Positions 1-11,177 of a DNA stretch of 64,000 nucleotides are shown here, piece after piece. Each line of letters starts with the position of its first letter. The stretch's first letter is position 1. The translations under genes were made by a program, and so were the position numbers. This DNA is from Cotesia glomerata (taxonomy: Eukaryota > Arthropoda > Insecta > Hymenoptera > Braconidae), in contig NC_058162.1 in the NCBI RefSeq assembly GCF_020080835.1, positions 23,901,885 to 23,965,884 of the forward strand, given 5' to 3'. The notes under the pieces were generated by a model. That model had not been told where the DNA came from, did no database searches, and saw only the letters and a program-made list of their open reading frames with translations.

Positions 1-354
1 TGATCTATCAGATTGTAAAAAATATTCATAACAAGCAGTTCGAAACTCCATAAACGTTGGCAACGTCGTACAATTAGCTGGTAATTGATTCCAGATTTTA
101 AACGCAGATATCAAGAATGATTTTTTATACTTCGCTGAATGATAAACCGGTAACTCAAGATAGTCTTGACGAATATCTCCTCGGCGTAGGCGAGGCTCAA
201 GAATTTCTAAGTCTCGCCTAATTAGAGGCTTTTGATTAAGATACAATGCTTTATAAATAAGACACGATAAGAAAAATTTACGCCTAGAACTAAGTGTCAG
301 CCAACGAAACTCAGTATAATATTGAGTAACATGTTCATACTTTGATATTTTAAA
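1..354 (-). pseudogene. LINE (non-LTR retrotransposon) reverse transcriptase, C-terminal fragment
   Basis: An open minus-strand frame of 118 codons has no ATG and runs off the left edge without a stop. It reads through segments such as LTLSSRRKFFLSCLIYKALY and LPVYHSAKYKKSFLISAFKI, followed by WNQLP. The arrangement RR(K/R)FF..C.IYK, then an arginine-rich stretch, then LP.....Y..SF..SA...WN.LP, is the usual C-terminal tail of reverse transcriptases from CR1/L2/Jockey-type LINEs. The catalytic YxDD region would lie upstream and is absent, because the frame stops abruptly where the AGCTC-hairpin repeat begins near 357. This looks like a LINE broken by, or joined to, that repeat. The clade is uncertain; the LINE assignment is fairly sure. 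Confidence 0.7.
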
Positions 355-356
355 AA

Positions 357-1032
357 TGTGTATGCGTGTAAACTTCTTATAACTTTTGAACGGCTTGACC
401 GATCGGATCAAAATAGGCGGAGATCCAAAGAGTATCATTGCCATTAAATTTCGTGAAAATTTGAATCAATTCGGTTCGCTAGATTTTGAGAAATCTCAAA
501 AATAAAATTTTCAAAAAATCGTTTTTTTGGAATAACTTCTAAACGGTTGCACCGATTAATTCCAAAAACTATTCCGCTCTTAAGTTTGAAAAACCACGTT
601 GATTGCCACCAGTCCCGTCAAAATCGGTTGATTCGTTCGAGAGTTATCGAAAACGAATAATTTCAAAAAAAGTGTTTTTTTGGAATTACTTCGAAATTCC
701 TCGTTCGATCGATTTAAACTTAAAAATTCGTTATGAGGCTTCAAAAACTGCGTTGAATGCCAACCGCGGAAAAATCGCTTCATTCATTCAAAAGTTATTG
801 CGGTTTGAAAATTAAAAAAATAGTGTTTCATCAAACTGCTATCAGACTTTTGAGCTCGAAGAGCTCAAAAGCATAAAGAAGCTATCTCTTTGAGCTTGGA
901 GAACTCAAAATAACGCAGAAATTGTACTATTGAGCTCGAAGAGCTCAAAAACAAATTAAGTGAAATGTTGAGCGTTTAGGTATGGAGTTAGCGGGAAGTT
1001 GCAGGGATGGCCTTTAAGGTCAACCGTTTTCC
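357..1032 (+). repeat. AGCTC-hairpin repeat, copy 1 (5' truncated)
   Basis: This is the same sequence as 56785-57621, and as 51030-51892 in reverse. It begins at the remnant of a GT microsatellite and carries 'aacttttgaacgg' and 'gaaatctcaaaaataaaat'. Three short palindromes of the form TGAGCTC..AGAGCTCA follow. It ends with TAGCGGGAAGTT (989-1000) and 'gtcaaccgttttcct'. No coding capacity is seen. Copy 3 suggests the full unit is about 800-840 bp. Confidence 0.75.
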
Positions 1033-1171
1033 TAATTTTTTTTTTTTAGTTTGTTATGAAAGTTTTGAATTTTATTTTAATAGTTTGTAGAAAGTAATAT
1101 TTATAAAATTACATTTAACACTGAAATCAATGATGAAAATTAAATTAGCTGGCATCTGAAAATTTTTGTAA

Positions 1172-2291
1172 TCTATATTATTAAGAGATTAAGAAAAATT
1201 TTGTGTCCAGGAGTCTCTATCTCTAGATACATAATTAAGAAATGACCTTGTATCTTGTGAACTATTGACATTTTTAAGGATATAAGTTCACCCCGACATT
1301 ACACTCATCAAGACCTTTCATTTGAGTACCCACATCAATTTTTCATATATTTTATATATTTATATATTTGACAAATACCATATATATTAAATATATGAAA
1401 AATGCTATCGGGATGAGTTTATACCTTAAAAAATGTCAATAATTAAGAAATTACATTGTATCTTGTCAACTATTGACATTTTTAATGATATAAGCTCATC
1501 CCGTTATCATACTCATCAAGATCTTTCATTTGAGTACCCACATGAATTTTTTCATATATTTATATATATTATATATATGTATATATGTATATATGATAAA
1601 TATATCAAAATGCATGTGGGTACTCAAATGAAAGCTCTTGATGAGTGTAACATCAGGATGAGTTTATACCTTAAAAAATGTCAATAATTAAGAAATTACA
1701 TTGTATCTTGTCAACTATTGACATTTTTAATGATATAAGCTCATCCCGTTGTTATACTCATCAAGATCTTTCATTTGAGTACCCACATGAATTTTTTCAT
1801 ATATTTATATATATTATATATATGTATATATGCATATATATGAAAAATATATCAAAATGCATGTGGGTACTCAAATGAAAGCTCTTGATGAGTGTAACAT
1901 CAGGATGAGTTTATACCTTAAAAAATGTCAATAATTAAGAAATTACATTGTATCTTGTCAACTATTGACATTTTTAATGATATAAGCTCATCCCGTTGTT
2001 ATACTCATCAAGATCTTTCATTTGAGTACCCACATGAATTTTTTCATATATTTATATATATTATATATATATGTATATATGCATATATATGAAAAATATA
2101 TCAAAATGCATGTGGGTACTCAAATGAAAGCTCTTGATAAGTGTAACATCAGGATGAGCTTATATCTTCAAAAACGTCAATAGTTAAGAAAGTAAAGTGC
2201 AATTTAATAAGTCATTATTTAATAAATCAAAATTTTATTTATTTATAGTTCACAAGTCACGGCAGTCACATAGTGACTGCAAGGTTGCTAG
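1172..2291 (+). mobile_element. Non-autonomous Helitron, copy 1, with internal hairpin array
   Basis: The element starts TCTATATTATTAAGAG and ends with the 8-bp-stem hairpin GCAGTCACATAGTGACTGC (2262-2280), a 7-nt spacer and CTAG (2288-2291). The preceding base is A and the following base is T, as expected for Helitron insertion between A and T. Inside are about three tandem units of roughly 245 bp. Each is itself a palindrome: 'ctcatcaagatctttcattt' pairs with 'aaatgaaagctcttgatgag' across a TA-rich centre. There is no RepHel coding sequence. Confidence 0.85.
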
Positions 2292-2569
2292 TTTTTTTTA
2301 TTGAAAAAAATTGAAAGAAAAAATTTGATATTAAGAAATTTTAATAATTTTAAGTGTAATTTTTTAAAAATATTTTTTTACTTTTAATAATAAATTAATA
2401 ATTAATAATGATAAAAATATGAAGTTTTTGCTAATTTTAATTTTATTAATTATTATCAATTTAACAGTTTCCAATTTTTTATAATAGGAATAATAATAAT
2501 GATAATTTAAAAAAATCATTATTATCAATATTTATAATAAATTTATTATTATTATTTAAAAAAAAATAC
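2292..2569. other. AT-rich intron sequence, no feature seen
   Basis: Low-complexity A/T sequence lies between the Helitron and the third NDNF exon. It would be the start of the intron that follows that exon. No splice-bounded exon or repeat boundary was recognised. Confidence 0.5.
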
Positions 2570-2888
2570 CTTTTACTCCAGGAAACAGTAAGCCGACGTC
2601 GATTTCTTCTTGGCTGAAATCTAAGTGCGCGGTGTCGTTTCCCGCGAGAGCTCTCATAAGAGACCGGGAGATGGTCCAGAGCACTGGAGGTTGCGTAGAG
2701 CAAGACCGTCTTCGGCGATCTATCAAGAATGTTGGCATCGGTAGTTACATCTTTAGTTTTTATCTCAAGTCTGTAAAGTCCCGCACGGACTCGCGGGATC
2801 GTAAAGTTTTGCGCCTCGTCGCCCTGGTAGCTGAATAACGGTGATCCCGGTATAAGTGCGTTTACTGGCCATCGTGTCAATGCTGCTG
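2570..2888 (-). CDS. NDNF/Nord-like secreted protein, coding exon 3 (gene continues off window)
   Basis: This 319-nt exon encodes residues 115-220. It contains LFSYQG (132-137), GLYRLEI (151-157), VLLYATSS (176-183) and the start of an FN3-like domain ending TVSWSK (215-220). These match the order seen in the neuron-derived neurotrophic factor family (LFSYxG, GLYxL, VYATT, then VTLAW). The donor is AAAAG|GTATTT at 2570/2569. The acceptor follows ACAAAACAG; three tandem CAG triplets allow starts at 2888, 2885 or 2882, all in frame. The frame is phase-compatible with exon 2 (T+CA). No later exon is visible towards position 1, so the 3' part of the gene is outside the window. A sequon NFT lies at 142-144. 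The symbol nord would apply if orthologous to the Drosophila gene. Confidence 0.82.
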
Positions 2889-3727
2889 CTGTTTTGTCAG
2901 TACAGATATGTTCATTCATTTTACTCAAGTATATATTATCATCATTATTATTAACTATTAATTTTAATTATTAACTATTTTTATTTTTATTAGTTAGTTC
3001 TACTTTTATTAAATTTTGACACATTTCTTCTTTTTTAAATTAAGTTGAAAAAAACTTCATTTAAAAATTAAATTTAATAGACATTTAACAATTTTTTTAA
3101 TTTTTGAAATTAATAAAAAATAAATTGTACTAAAAAAAATAATGAAAATTAATTTAGCCGACATTTAAAAATTTTTATTGAAAAAATTATTTAAAAAAAA
3201 TTTTATTTTTAAGAAACTTTAATTGCAATTTTTAAAAAATATTTTTTTGTTCCAATTTAATAAATAAAAAAATTAAAAACTTCGGCTAACTTTATAAAAA
3301 AAATTAAATAATAAAATTTCAAAAGAAGAAATTGAAAAGAATTATAAGAATTTTCCCAAATAATTTTTTTTTTTTATTGTAATTAATTAAAAAAAATGAA
3401 TTTTTAAAATTGTTAAATGTCAGCTATAATTTTTTTTATGAGCAATTTATTAAAATGCTTATCTAAAGTTTAAAAGTTAAACAAAAAATGGCAAAAAATA
3501 ATTTTGTGCGCTCTTTTAATTTTTCACGCGCGAAATATTTATAATTTTTCATCAATAATTATTGATGAATATATTTATTAATTATAATTAATTAATATAT
3601 ACTAAGGAATCTCCAGATAAATTATAAACTCACAGCGATTAAAAGTAACTAGATTTATTTCGCAAAAAGCTTTCTTAATTTATCTTTTATCTGAGTTGTA
3701 AAAAGTAAGTATGTAAATAAAACTTAC
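2889..3727 (-). other. NDNF intron 2, AT-rich
   Basis: An 839-bp intron runs from GTAAGT (3727 downwards) to a NAGNAG-type acceptor. It is A/T-rich with homopolymer runs. No mobile element was recognised. Confidence 0.75.
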
Positions 3728-3855
3728 ATTCAGCTTCACCTTGTCGATTATCCGGTGGTGCCTCGAGGCAGTTGACAGTCCACTCAATAGCTCCACTGCA
3801 GGGTGTGACAATAAGTGTAAGAGGATGCCCGTCTCTGTGACTGAGATAGTAAAAC
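3728..3855 (-). CDS. NDNF/Nord-like secreted protein, coding exon 2
   Basis: This 128-nt exon is bounded by TACTTTTAG| and |GTAAGT. It encodes the last base of K72, then residues 73-114 and the first base of S115. It contains LTLIVTPCSGAIEWTV (84-99). The V-T-P-C-x-x-x-(I/L)-x-W signature is characteristic of the N-terminal module of NDNF proteins. Phase fits both neighbours: exon 1 leaves AA, this exon supplies G, then it leaves T for CA of exon 3. It lacks an ATG, so a simple open-frame scan would miss it. Confidence 0.85.
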
Positions 3856-4207
3856 CTAAAAGTACATCAGCTGGATCCAGTACGACATTACTTTGCAGAT
3901 AATAATCAAATTAAGTAACTTAATTATTTACTACTTACATTTTATTATATTTTATAAATATTATAATTAATTTTAATTTCAGAAAATTCGGTTCAAATAT
4001 TTTCTTTCTTATTACTTCTTATTAAAGAAATTGAATTTTTTTGAATCAAGGGACAAATTTATCAAAAAAAACTTTGAGATATATTTTTATTTAAGAAAGT
4101 CATTTGACTTTTTTTTTTTAATAGAAAAATTTGAGATTCTTGAATGAATTCTTAATTCAAGACAATTTTTTTAAAGAAGAAATAATTTCTTTTTTTTTAT
4201 ATATAAA

Positions 4208-4335
4208 ACTAGCTGACCCGGTGAACTTCATATCACCTACAATATATTTTATTACACCTTTCGAACAGCGATTATCAATCTTTAAACTCTAATCTACTTC
4301 GATAAAGAATAAATACTGGCTGCATGAAGTGCGGT
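4208..4335 (+). repeat. RTE-type retrotransposon-like fragment
   Basis: The start 'agctgacccggtgaacttca' resembles a sequence common in 3' regions of insect RTE-type LINEs. The fragment lies immediately before the CACGG-ended fragment at 4338. No coding sequence is visible. Confidence 0.35.
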
Positions 4336-4337
4336 TA

Positions 4338-4504
4338 CACGGAAAAAACTAAACTGTAATAAATAACAGTCGATTTATAATAAGTAATGATCAACTGCTA
4401 AAAATTACCATTTCAAACAGTAAATTCGTGATTTTACTTTTCACTTTATAATATTTACCATTTAAACGTTACAATTTACTCTTTACATGGAAGAAAATAC
4501 TATT
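4338..4504 (-). mobile_element. Fragment of the CACGG-ended TIR element
   Basis: It begins CACGGAAAAAACTAAACTGT and is the reverse complement of one end of the element at 24105-25871 (compare 25700-25871). It is cut off at 4504, where the TTAA-flanked element begins. Confidence 0.7.
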
Positions 4505-4508
4505 TTAA

Positions 4509-5633
4509 GGTAGTACCCTCGCGACTTCCGTCGTCAAAAGTTTGTGCTAGAGTGTATGTACATATATACTTTAGAGTCATTATTGACAAGCCTAAAACTT
4601 TTTGCTGTTTATGTACTTATTTTAGCCAATCACAAACGAGAAACTGATCGTTTGAAAAGTCTGGCAACACTGCGTGAGCGTTAAGATATTTTATAGTGGT
4701 TATACTGTAGTGTTTTGGACTAACTGTAGATTAACCTCTGTTTTGACACATGCGTTTATTTATTTATTTACATACATTTATTCGGAAATATAATTACAAT
4801 GTCTGAAAAATTGACTTATAAAGGACGATTCATAAAAAAAAGTCCTTGAAAAACGACAGAAATCACTAGCAAATATGCAAATAACAAATAGAAAAAAAAT
4901 AATTGACAATATTGTTTTGTTTTTCAGAAAAATCAGTAATTGAATTTTTTATGTTGATGTATTTACGGATTTTAAATTTTAGTATTTTTATTATTTCATC
5001 TGACTATTATTTTTATAACTTATGAAAGATTAATATATATTATTATATTCAACTTATTAACTTTTTGAATTTTTATAAATATAGAAAAATACTTATTTTC
5101 ATAAAATAACCATTGTTACTTTTTTTTTTTAAATAAATAAAATTAATAACTATAATGGTACACTTAAAGTAAATTAAACTTTTCAAATTTTCCAGCGCAT
5201 GCGCGTCTCATATTTTTTTCGCGGCTCACAAAACTTGCGTTGTTGCCACAGTTTTATTAACGTATCCCCTCCTCGGCTAAAGTCTGGTAAATTTTTCATT
5301 ACTTATTAATAAATATCTCTGAAACTGTGTGGTAATTATCAATGAAATTATTTTTAAAAAATTGTTTAGTTGTTAGTTAACGTTACTCTAGTTTTTTAAA
5401 AGAATCCTAAGAAAAGTTTCTGAGATATAAAAATGTTTGTAGGTAAACTTTTCGATATCCCGTATACCGCAATGTAAAAGAGCGTTCAAAACTCAAACTT
5501 TGAAATTAAATATCTCTGAAACTAAATGGTCAAAAATTTTCAAATTGCGCCAATCGACGCATAATTATATGAATATTAATCTGCCGAAGTTAAAAAAAAA
5601 TCCTAAGAAAACGACTCTGGCGAGGGTACTACC
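4509..5633 (+). mobile_element. TTAA-flanked TIR element (piggyBac-like MITE), copy 1
   Basis: The left end GGTAGTACCCTCGC is preceded by TTAA (4505-4508). The right end CGAGGGTACTACC is followed by TTAA (5634-5637). A 13-bp terminal inverted repeat between TTAA targets is the hallmark of piggyBac-class elements. At 1125 bp with no transposase frame it would be non-autonomous. Segment A is 4509-about 4935 and segment B about 4936-5633; both recur downstream. Confidence 0.7.
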
Positions 5634-5637
5634 TTAA

Positions 5638-6987
5638 TTACTTATTTTTCTGAAAAAACAAAACAATATTGTAAATTATTTTTTTTCTATTTGTTATTTG
5701 TATAGTTATTTGCATACGTGCTAGAGATTTCTGTCGTTTTTCAAGGACTTTTTTTCATGAATCGTCTTTTATAAGTCGATTTTTCAGACATTGTTACTAT
5801 ATTTCCAAATAAATGTATGTAAATAAATAAATAAAAGCATGTATCAAAACAGAGGTTAGTCTGCAGCTAGTCCAAAACACTACAGTATAACCACTATAAA
5901 ATATCTTAATGCTCACGCAGTGTTGCCAGATTTTTCAAACGATCAGTTTCTCGTTCGTGATTGGCTGAAATAAGTACATAAACAGCAAAAAGTTTTAGGC
6001 TTGTCAATAATGACTATCCGGTATGTGTACCGTATACTCTAGCATAAACTTTTGACGACTGAAGTCGCGAGGGTAATACCTTAAATTTTTGTGTTTATAT
6101 GTATTAACTGATTTTAAATTTAAGTATTTTTTATTATTTCATCTGACTATTATTTTTATAACTTATGAAAGATTAATATATATTATTATATTAAAATTGT
6201 TAACTTTTTGAATTTTTAATAAATATAAAAAAAAATTAAAATTAATTCAGCCAACATTTAAAAATTTTTAGAATTTTTTTTTATTGAAAAAATGATAACA
6301 AAAAAATAAAAAAAAATTTCACTTGAAAAAAACTTCAAAAACTGTAAATGCAATATAAAAAAAAATTTTTTTTTCTTATTTAATTATTAAAAAAAAAAAA
6401 TTAAAAAATTAAAAATGTCGACTAACTTTAGTATCATAAAAAAATACTTATTTTCATAAAATAATCATAGTTTTTTTTTTTTTTAAATAAATAAAATTAA
6501 TAACTATAATATTACACCTAACGTAAATTAAACTTTTCAAATTTGTCAGCGCATGCGCATCTCATACTTCTTTCGCGGCTTACAAAACTTGCGCTGTTGC
6601 CAGAGCTTTATTAACGTATCCCCTCCTCGGCTAAAGTCTGGTAAATTTTTAATTACTTATTACTAAATATCTCTGAAACTGTGTGGTAATTATCAATGAA
6701 TTTTTTTTTTTTTAATTGTTTAGTTGTTAGTTAACGTTACTCTAGTTTTTTAAAAAGATCCTAAGAAAAGTTTCTAAGATATAAAAATGTTTGTAGGTAA
6801 ATTTTTCGATATCCCGTATACTGTAATGTATAAGAGCGTTCAAAACTCAAACTTTGAAATTAAATATCTCGGAAACTAGATGGTCAAAAATTCTCAAATT
6901 GCGCCAATCGACGCAGAATTATATGAACATTAATCTGCCAAAATTAAAAAAAAATCCTAAGAAAACGACTTTGGCGAGGGTACTACC
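5638..6987 (+). mobile_element. TTAA-flanked element, rearranged copy 2
   Basis: Segment A is present inverted at 5638-6080, ending GGGTAATACC before TTAA. Segment B follows in direct orientation and ends CGAGGGTACTACC before TTAA at 6988. Divergence from copy 1 is visible throughout (for example 'gcgcatgcgcgtctc' versus 'gcgcatgcgcatctc'). Confidence 0.65.
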
Positions 6988-7092
6988 TTAAGTCGTTCAA
7001 AATTAATTGCCGAAAAAACAGCTGTAGTAGGAAGGTACTACACAAGCGCCCCTGGTGGAATAAAATGTACATAATATCTATAGATATAGATA

Positions 7093-7608
7093 TCCGAACA
7101 AAAACAGTTTCACTGTAAAAAAGTCGCGCCAAGTCCACGTTCATAAGACTATTAGGAAAAAAAATTTTTTTTTTCTTTACAAAAAGATACAAAATAAAAA
7201 AATTAAAAAATCCGAGTAACCGATATGATTGTTTATGATTTTCGGAAATTAAAAAAAATTTTATTGTAAATTTAAAAATTAAAAAAAAAATTTTAGAACG
7301 TATTTAGTGTACGCGGTTGCAAAATATTTTACTTTTAATGAAATTCGTAAAATCTATTTACTAGGACTTTAAAAAAATTGAAATACACAATGACGCACAC
7401 CAAGTACGTTCTAAAATTTTTTTTTTAATTTTTAAATTTACAATAAAATTTTTTTTAATTTCCGAAAATCATAAACAATCATATCGGTTACTCGGATTTT
7501 TAATTTTTTATTTTGTATCTTTTGTAAAGAAAAAATTTTTTTTTCCTAATAGTCTTATGAACGTGGACTTGGCGCGACTTTTTTACAGTGAAACTGTTTT
7601 TGTTCGGA
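7093..7608. mobile_element. Foldback element with ~210-bp arms
   Basis: Arm 7093-7302 and arm 7405-7608 are near-perfect inverted repeats around a 102-bp loop. Both ends read TCCGAACAAAAACAGTTTCA when the right one is reversed, and both arms contain CACTGTAAAAAAGTCGCGCC. There is no coding sequence. A transcript crossing it would form a long hairpin. Confidence 0.85.
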
Positions 7609-7612
7609 TTTT

Positions 7613-9239
7613 AGTATTTTTTGTAATTATAATGAAAATTTACAATTGATAACAACTTAAATCTCGGGTTGACTGCATTTTTTACTGCAAACTATCCCCT
7701 TGAAGCTACAGTTTATGTAGATGTAATTCCAGTGCACCCTGGCGGCCATAGATGCAAGCTATGAATCACTTTTTACTGTAGTTGCGTGTCTATAGGAAGG
7801 ATTACTACACATTTTTATTTTATCTAGTCTGTGGCGCTGATATTCCCCATCGAAAAAAAGTCAGGATCGAAATTTCTGGGCTTACTACAGTTTGTGCTGA
7901 TAAAATTTAATAATTTTAAGCGAATTAAGTGTTATAATTGATTATAATTAATTAATAACAGTAAAATAAAGTATAAATTACTTTTATAATATATCATTTT
8001 GGAAAAAGGAGAACCATATAATTAAATAAAATTTTGCAACCTCGAAATACCGTTCTGCTTACAGTAAACACAGTCGGTAGTCTGGCGCTCCGTTTACAAC
8101 GGATTTGAACGGAACTTGGCGCCAGATTCTACCGAATCTGTGGATATCACCATCCATGTTAATTTTACATGGATATATATAGATATACAGTCTTGTAGTT
8201 TTCGTTTTTTATTAATTGCAATTAGACGACACTGAATTAATTAATCATTCAAATTCAGTGACCTACAATCGTCGATTAGAATTAAAAAAAAAAAAATTTA
8301 ACTCAAATAATGGATTTTTTCACAAGTTACAGTGTTTTCGGGTTTCACACATGACGGACAGGAAAATTTTTTGACCTATTTTGGTGTTTTTTTCCAATTC
8401 TATTGCAGTAAATAAATTTTTAAAAAGTATGAAATTAATCTCCATTAAATTATCTCGACAATAGTATGCAAAATATCTTAATTCCGTGAACTAACAAGAC
8501 TATAATAATAAAAATAGCCGCCAAAATGAGGTGAAAAAAATTTTTCGATCGTAAAGCATTCTCTGATGCTTCGCATCATGAGTCGTGCAATTTATCTTAT
8601 CTAAAAAATTACCTTAAAATTTCTTAAAACAATTGAGGAGTTGAGTTTCAAAAGGGTATCTTTTCATTTTTGATAAATCGAGACAAAAAACTGGTTATCT
8701 TCAATTATAAATATTTTTATTGAACTTTTTTAATTTAGCTATAAAGTGTTATCGGTTATGAAGCTACAATTCGATTTTCATTTAGAAATCTTTGTAATTC
8801 TCGGAGTAATTAATAATTAAAAGTTCAACAAACTGCTTTTTTAAAATACGAAAAGAAACCCTTTTGAAAATCAGCTCCTCAATTAATTAAAGTATTAATA
8901 TTATTATTTATTATTTATTTAATTGCTTTTTAAAAGTACATAAGTCTTTCTTACAGCAATGAGAGAGGCGCTAAATTAACAATTTATAAATATTTTTAGA
9001 TAAGTAAAAGTACAAATACAGAATAAAAAAAGTAAGCCATTTGGCTCCGCCCGAGATGGAAGGTAGATTTCAATTTTTTGTAATTATAAATAATTATAAA
9101 AAAAATTTGTCGAATAATTATTACTTAAACTTTTATTAATGAAAGTATAGTTTCTTTTAATTATTTTCAAATCGAACCATCGTATGTTTTCATATTTTTC
9201 GTTATTTTTGTGTGTCAACTTTAAAGTGAAAGTTTTAAA
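7613..9239. other. NDNF intron 1, no gene; one short hairpin
   Basis: Intronic A/T-rich sequence. An imperfect hairpin at 8073-8143 pairs 'tcggtag' and 'ctggcgc' with 'ggcgccag' and 'ctaccga'. No splice-bounded coding frame was seen. Confidence 0.5.
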
Positions 9240-9990
9240 ATTGAGCTATCGTTTTTCAATCAAAAGTTGTTCAGAAGTAAAATTACAAAAATCACAATTT
9301 TTATAATTTTTGTAATTTTAATAATTTTTTTGTGGTGAATAACTTCGATAAAATAACTAATAATTGTCAAAAAGTTAACGTTGTATACGTCAAATTAGAA
9401 GTAATTTTGTAAGCTTTTACATGAATTTATCAAAAATCAGCTATCTTTTTGCTATTAAAAGTTATACATAAATAAAGTCACCGGAAACGTAATTTTTACT
9501 ATTTTGATCATTTTGAAGAGCTACTATTTCTAAACTAAACGAAGGATTTCACTCATTTTAATGATCATGCAAGCTAATTGTGTAAAGAATTTGCATACTA
9601 AATTTCATTAGAATCTGTTGAGAATTCTCAACAGAATAACATTCATAAGTCGGTTGCACTACACATTGCCTGAAAATGGTTCAATAGAACTCTTAACTTT
9701 GATAAAATAACTAAAAATGGTCAAAATGTCAATGTTATATACGTCAAATTAAAGGTAATTTCATGAGCTTTCACATGAATTTGTCACAAATTAGGTATCT
9801 CTTTTCAATCAAAAGTTATACATCAATGAAGTCACCGAAAACGTGATTTTCACTATTTTAATAATTTTAAAGAACTGCCATTTCTAAACTTATTGATGGA
9901 TTTCACTCATCTTCGAACTCATCCAAGGTTATTATCTATAGAATATGTGTAACAAATTTCATCTAGATCTGTCAAGAACTGTACACACAA
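9240..9990 (+). repeat. Diverged tandem duplication, ~400-bp period
   Basis: Two related blocks lie at about 9335-9640 and 9690-9985. They share 'aaaataacta', 'gtcaaatta', 'aaaagttatacat', 'aagtcaccg' and 'ggatttcactcat'. No coding frame. Confidence 0.55.
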
Positions 9991-10014
9991 TCGCGGCAAC
10001 ATCCTGCGTTATAT

Positions 10015-10015
<1 letters not shown>

Positions 10016-10088
<73 letters not shown>

Positions 10089-10096
10089 TATATATA
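10016..10096. repeat. (TA)n microsatellite
   Basis: An almost pure TA run. Confidence 0.95.
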
Positions 10097-10404
10097 CATA
10101 CATATATAAATTTTTTAACTAACGTTATTTTTGAGCTTTACTCGACTAGTTAAGAGATATTACGACAAAATTCCGAGTAAATTCCAACATGAGGACCAAT
10201 GCAAAAGATTGATTTCTATGAAATCTACCTAAAAATAACATAGAATAACATTCGTAACATTGGATAAAAATTTAAATTAAAAAAAATTTTTTTTTTTTCT
10301 GGAATAGTTAGAAAACATAAAAAATTACATATATATATATGTAGTTAAAAACATCATTAGTTAACAATATGCAATGGGCATTCCTCAATAATTAACATTA
10401 TCGT

Positions 10405-10530
10405 AAATATAATCCCATTCTGATTTTATACTCATCGAGAGCTTTCATTTGAGTACCCACATGAATTTTTTCATATATCTTATATATATGATATTTATAA
10501 AATATATGAAAAGTGCATGTGGGTATACTC
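10405..10530 (+). repeat. Single palindromic unit of the Helitron internal array
   Basis: 'ctttcatttgagtacccaca' and the matching 'catgtgggta' flank a TA-rich centre. It is one isolated unit without the Helitron ends. Confidence 0.65.
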
Positions 10531-10713
10531 AAGGTCAACAACAATTTATAAATAAAAAATCTATTAAATAAAAATTTTCCCGTGGACTGAATTGTGAATC
10601 TAAACCATTCTGGAATCCACCGGAAGACACACAAAAAATTCCATTAAAATCGGTCCAGCCGTTTAGGAGTTCAGTAACAAACACACGCACAGAAGAAATA
10701 TATATATATAAAG
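10531..10713 (+). mobile_element. RTE-like LINE 3' tail 1
   Basis: The text 'aaaatcggtccagccgttta' and 'gagttcagtaacaaacacac', ending in a TA-rich tail, is typical of the 3' end of insect RTE-type LINEs. The 5' end is truncated. Confidence 0.55.
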
Positions 10714-10734
10714 ATGTAAGAAAATCCAGATAGC

Positions 10735-10790
10735 TCGGATTGGGATTTAAACCCAGAACCTCCCGATTACGTGTTGGCTGCACTGTAATT
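10735..10790 (-). repeat. tRNA-like 3' half (B-box)
   Basis: On the minus strand, GGTTTAAATCC fits the Pol III B-box in a T-arm-like context ('ctgggtttaaatcccaat'). No A-box is seen, so this is a remnant. Confidence 0.3.
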
Positions 10791-10847
10791 TTTAATTTTT
10801 CTATTTTCTAATATTTACGATTTTTTTTCAAATGTTTTTTTTTTTAT

Positions 10848-11101
10848 ATGGACCATTTTTTAACTATAACGTACAAAAGAAAATTATCAAAATCGGTCCA
10901 GCAATTCATTTTTATAAATATAGATATAGATTTTATACGGTGGTTGAGTATTCTTAAATTTTCTAATTTCCCGCGCAATTTTCTTAATTTTTTCTTTCAT
11001 ACGAACCTTCTCCTGACAATAACAAACTTATCAAAAAAAGAATTAGTGAAATCGGTACAGCCGTTAACGCGTGATGGCATGACCAAGAGAAATAAGGATT
11101 C

Positions 11102-11162
<61 letters not shown>
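10848..11162 (+). mobile_element. RTE-like LINE 3' tails 2 and 3 with (TA)n tail
   Basis: 'aaaatcggtccagcaattca' occurs near 10890, and 'acgaaccttctcctgacaat' followed by 'gaaatcggtacagccgttaa' near 11000-11070. The second ends at (TA)n, 11107-11162. Both look like separate 5'-truncated RTE-type insertions. Confidence 0.55.
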
Positions 11163-11164
<2 letters not shown>

Positions 11165-11177
11165 TAGCTGAGATTAA

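Noticed and set aside
1172..2291. CRISPR-like direct repeats
   Set aside because: Repeats are ~250-bp palindromes inside a Helitron in eukaryotic DNA; no short repeat/spacer pattern.
2479..2928. 149-aa frame as a stand-alone gene
   Set aside because: Its centre is NDNF exon 3, while its first residues and C-terminal tail read through intron; splice sites at 2888 and 2570 explain it better.
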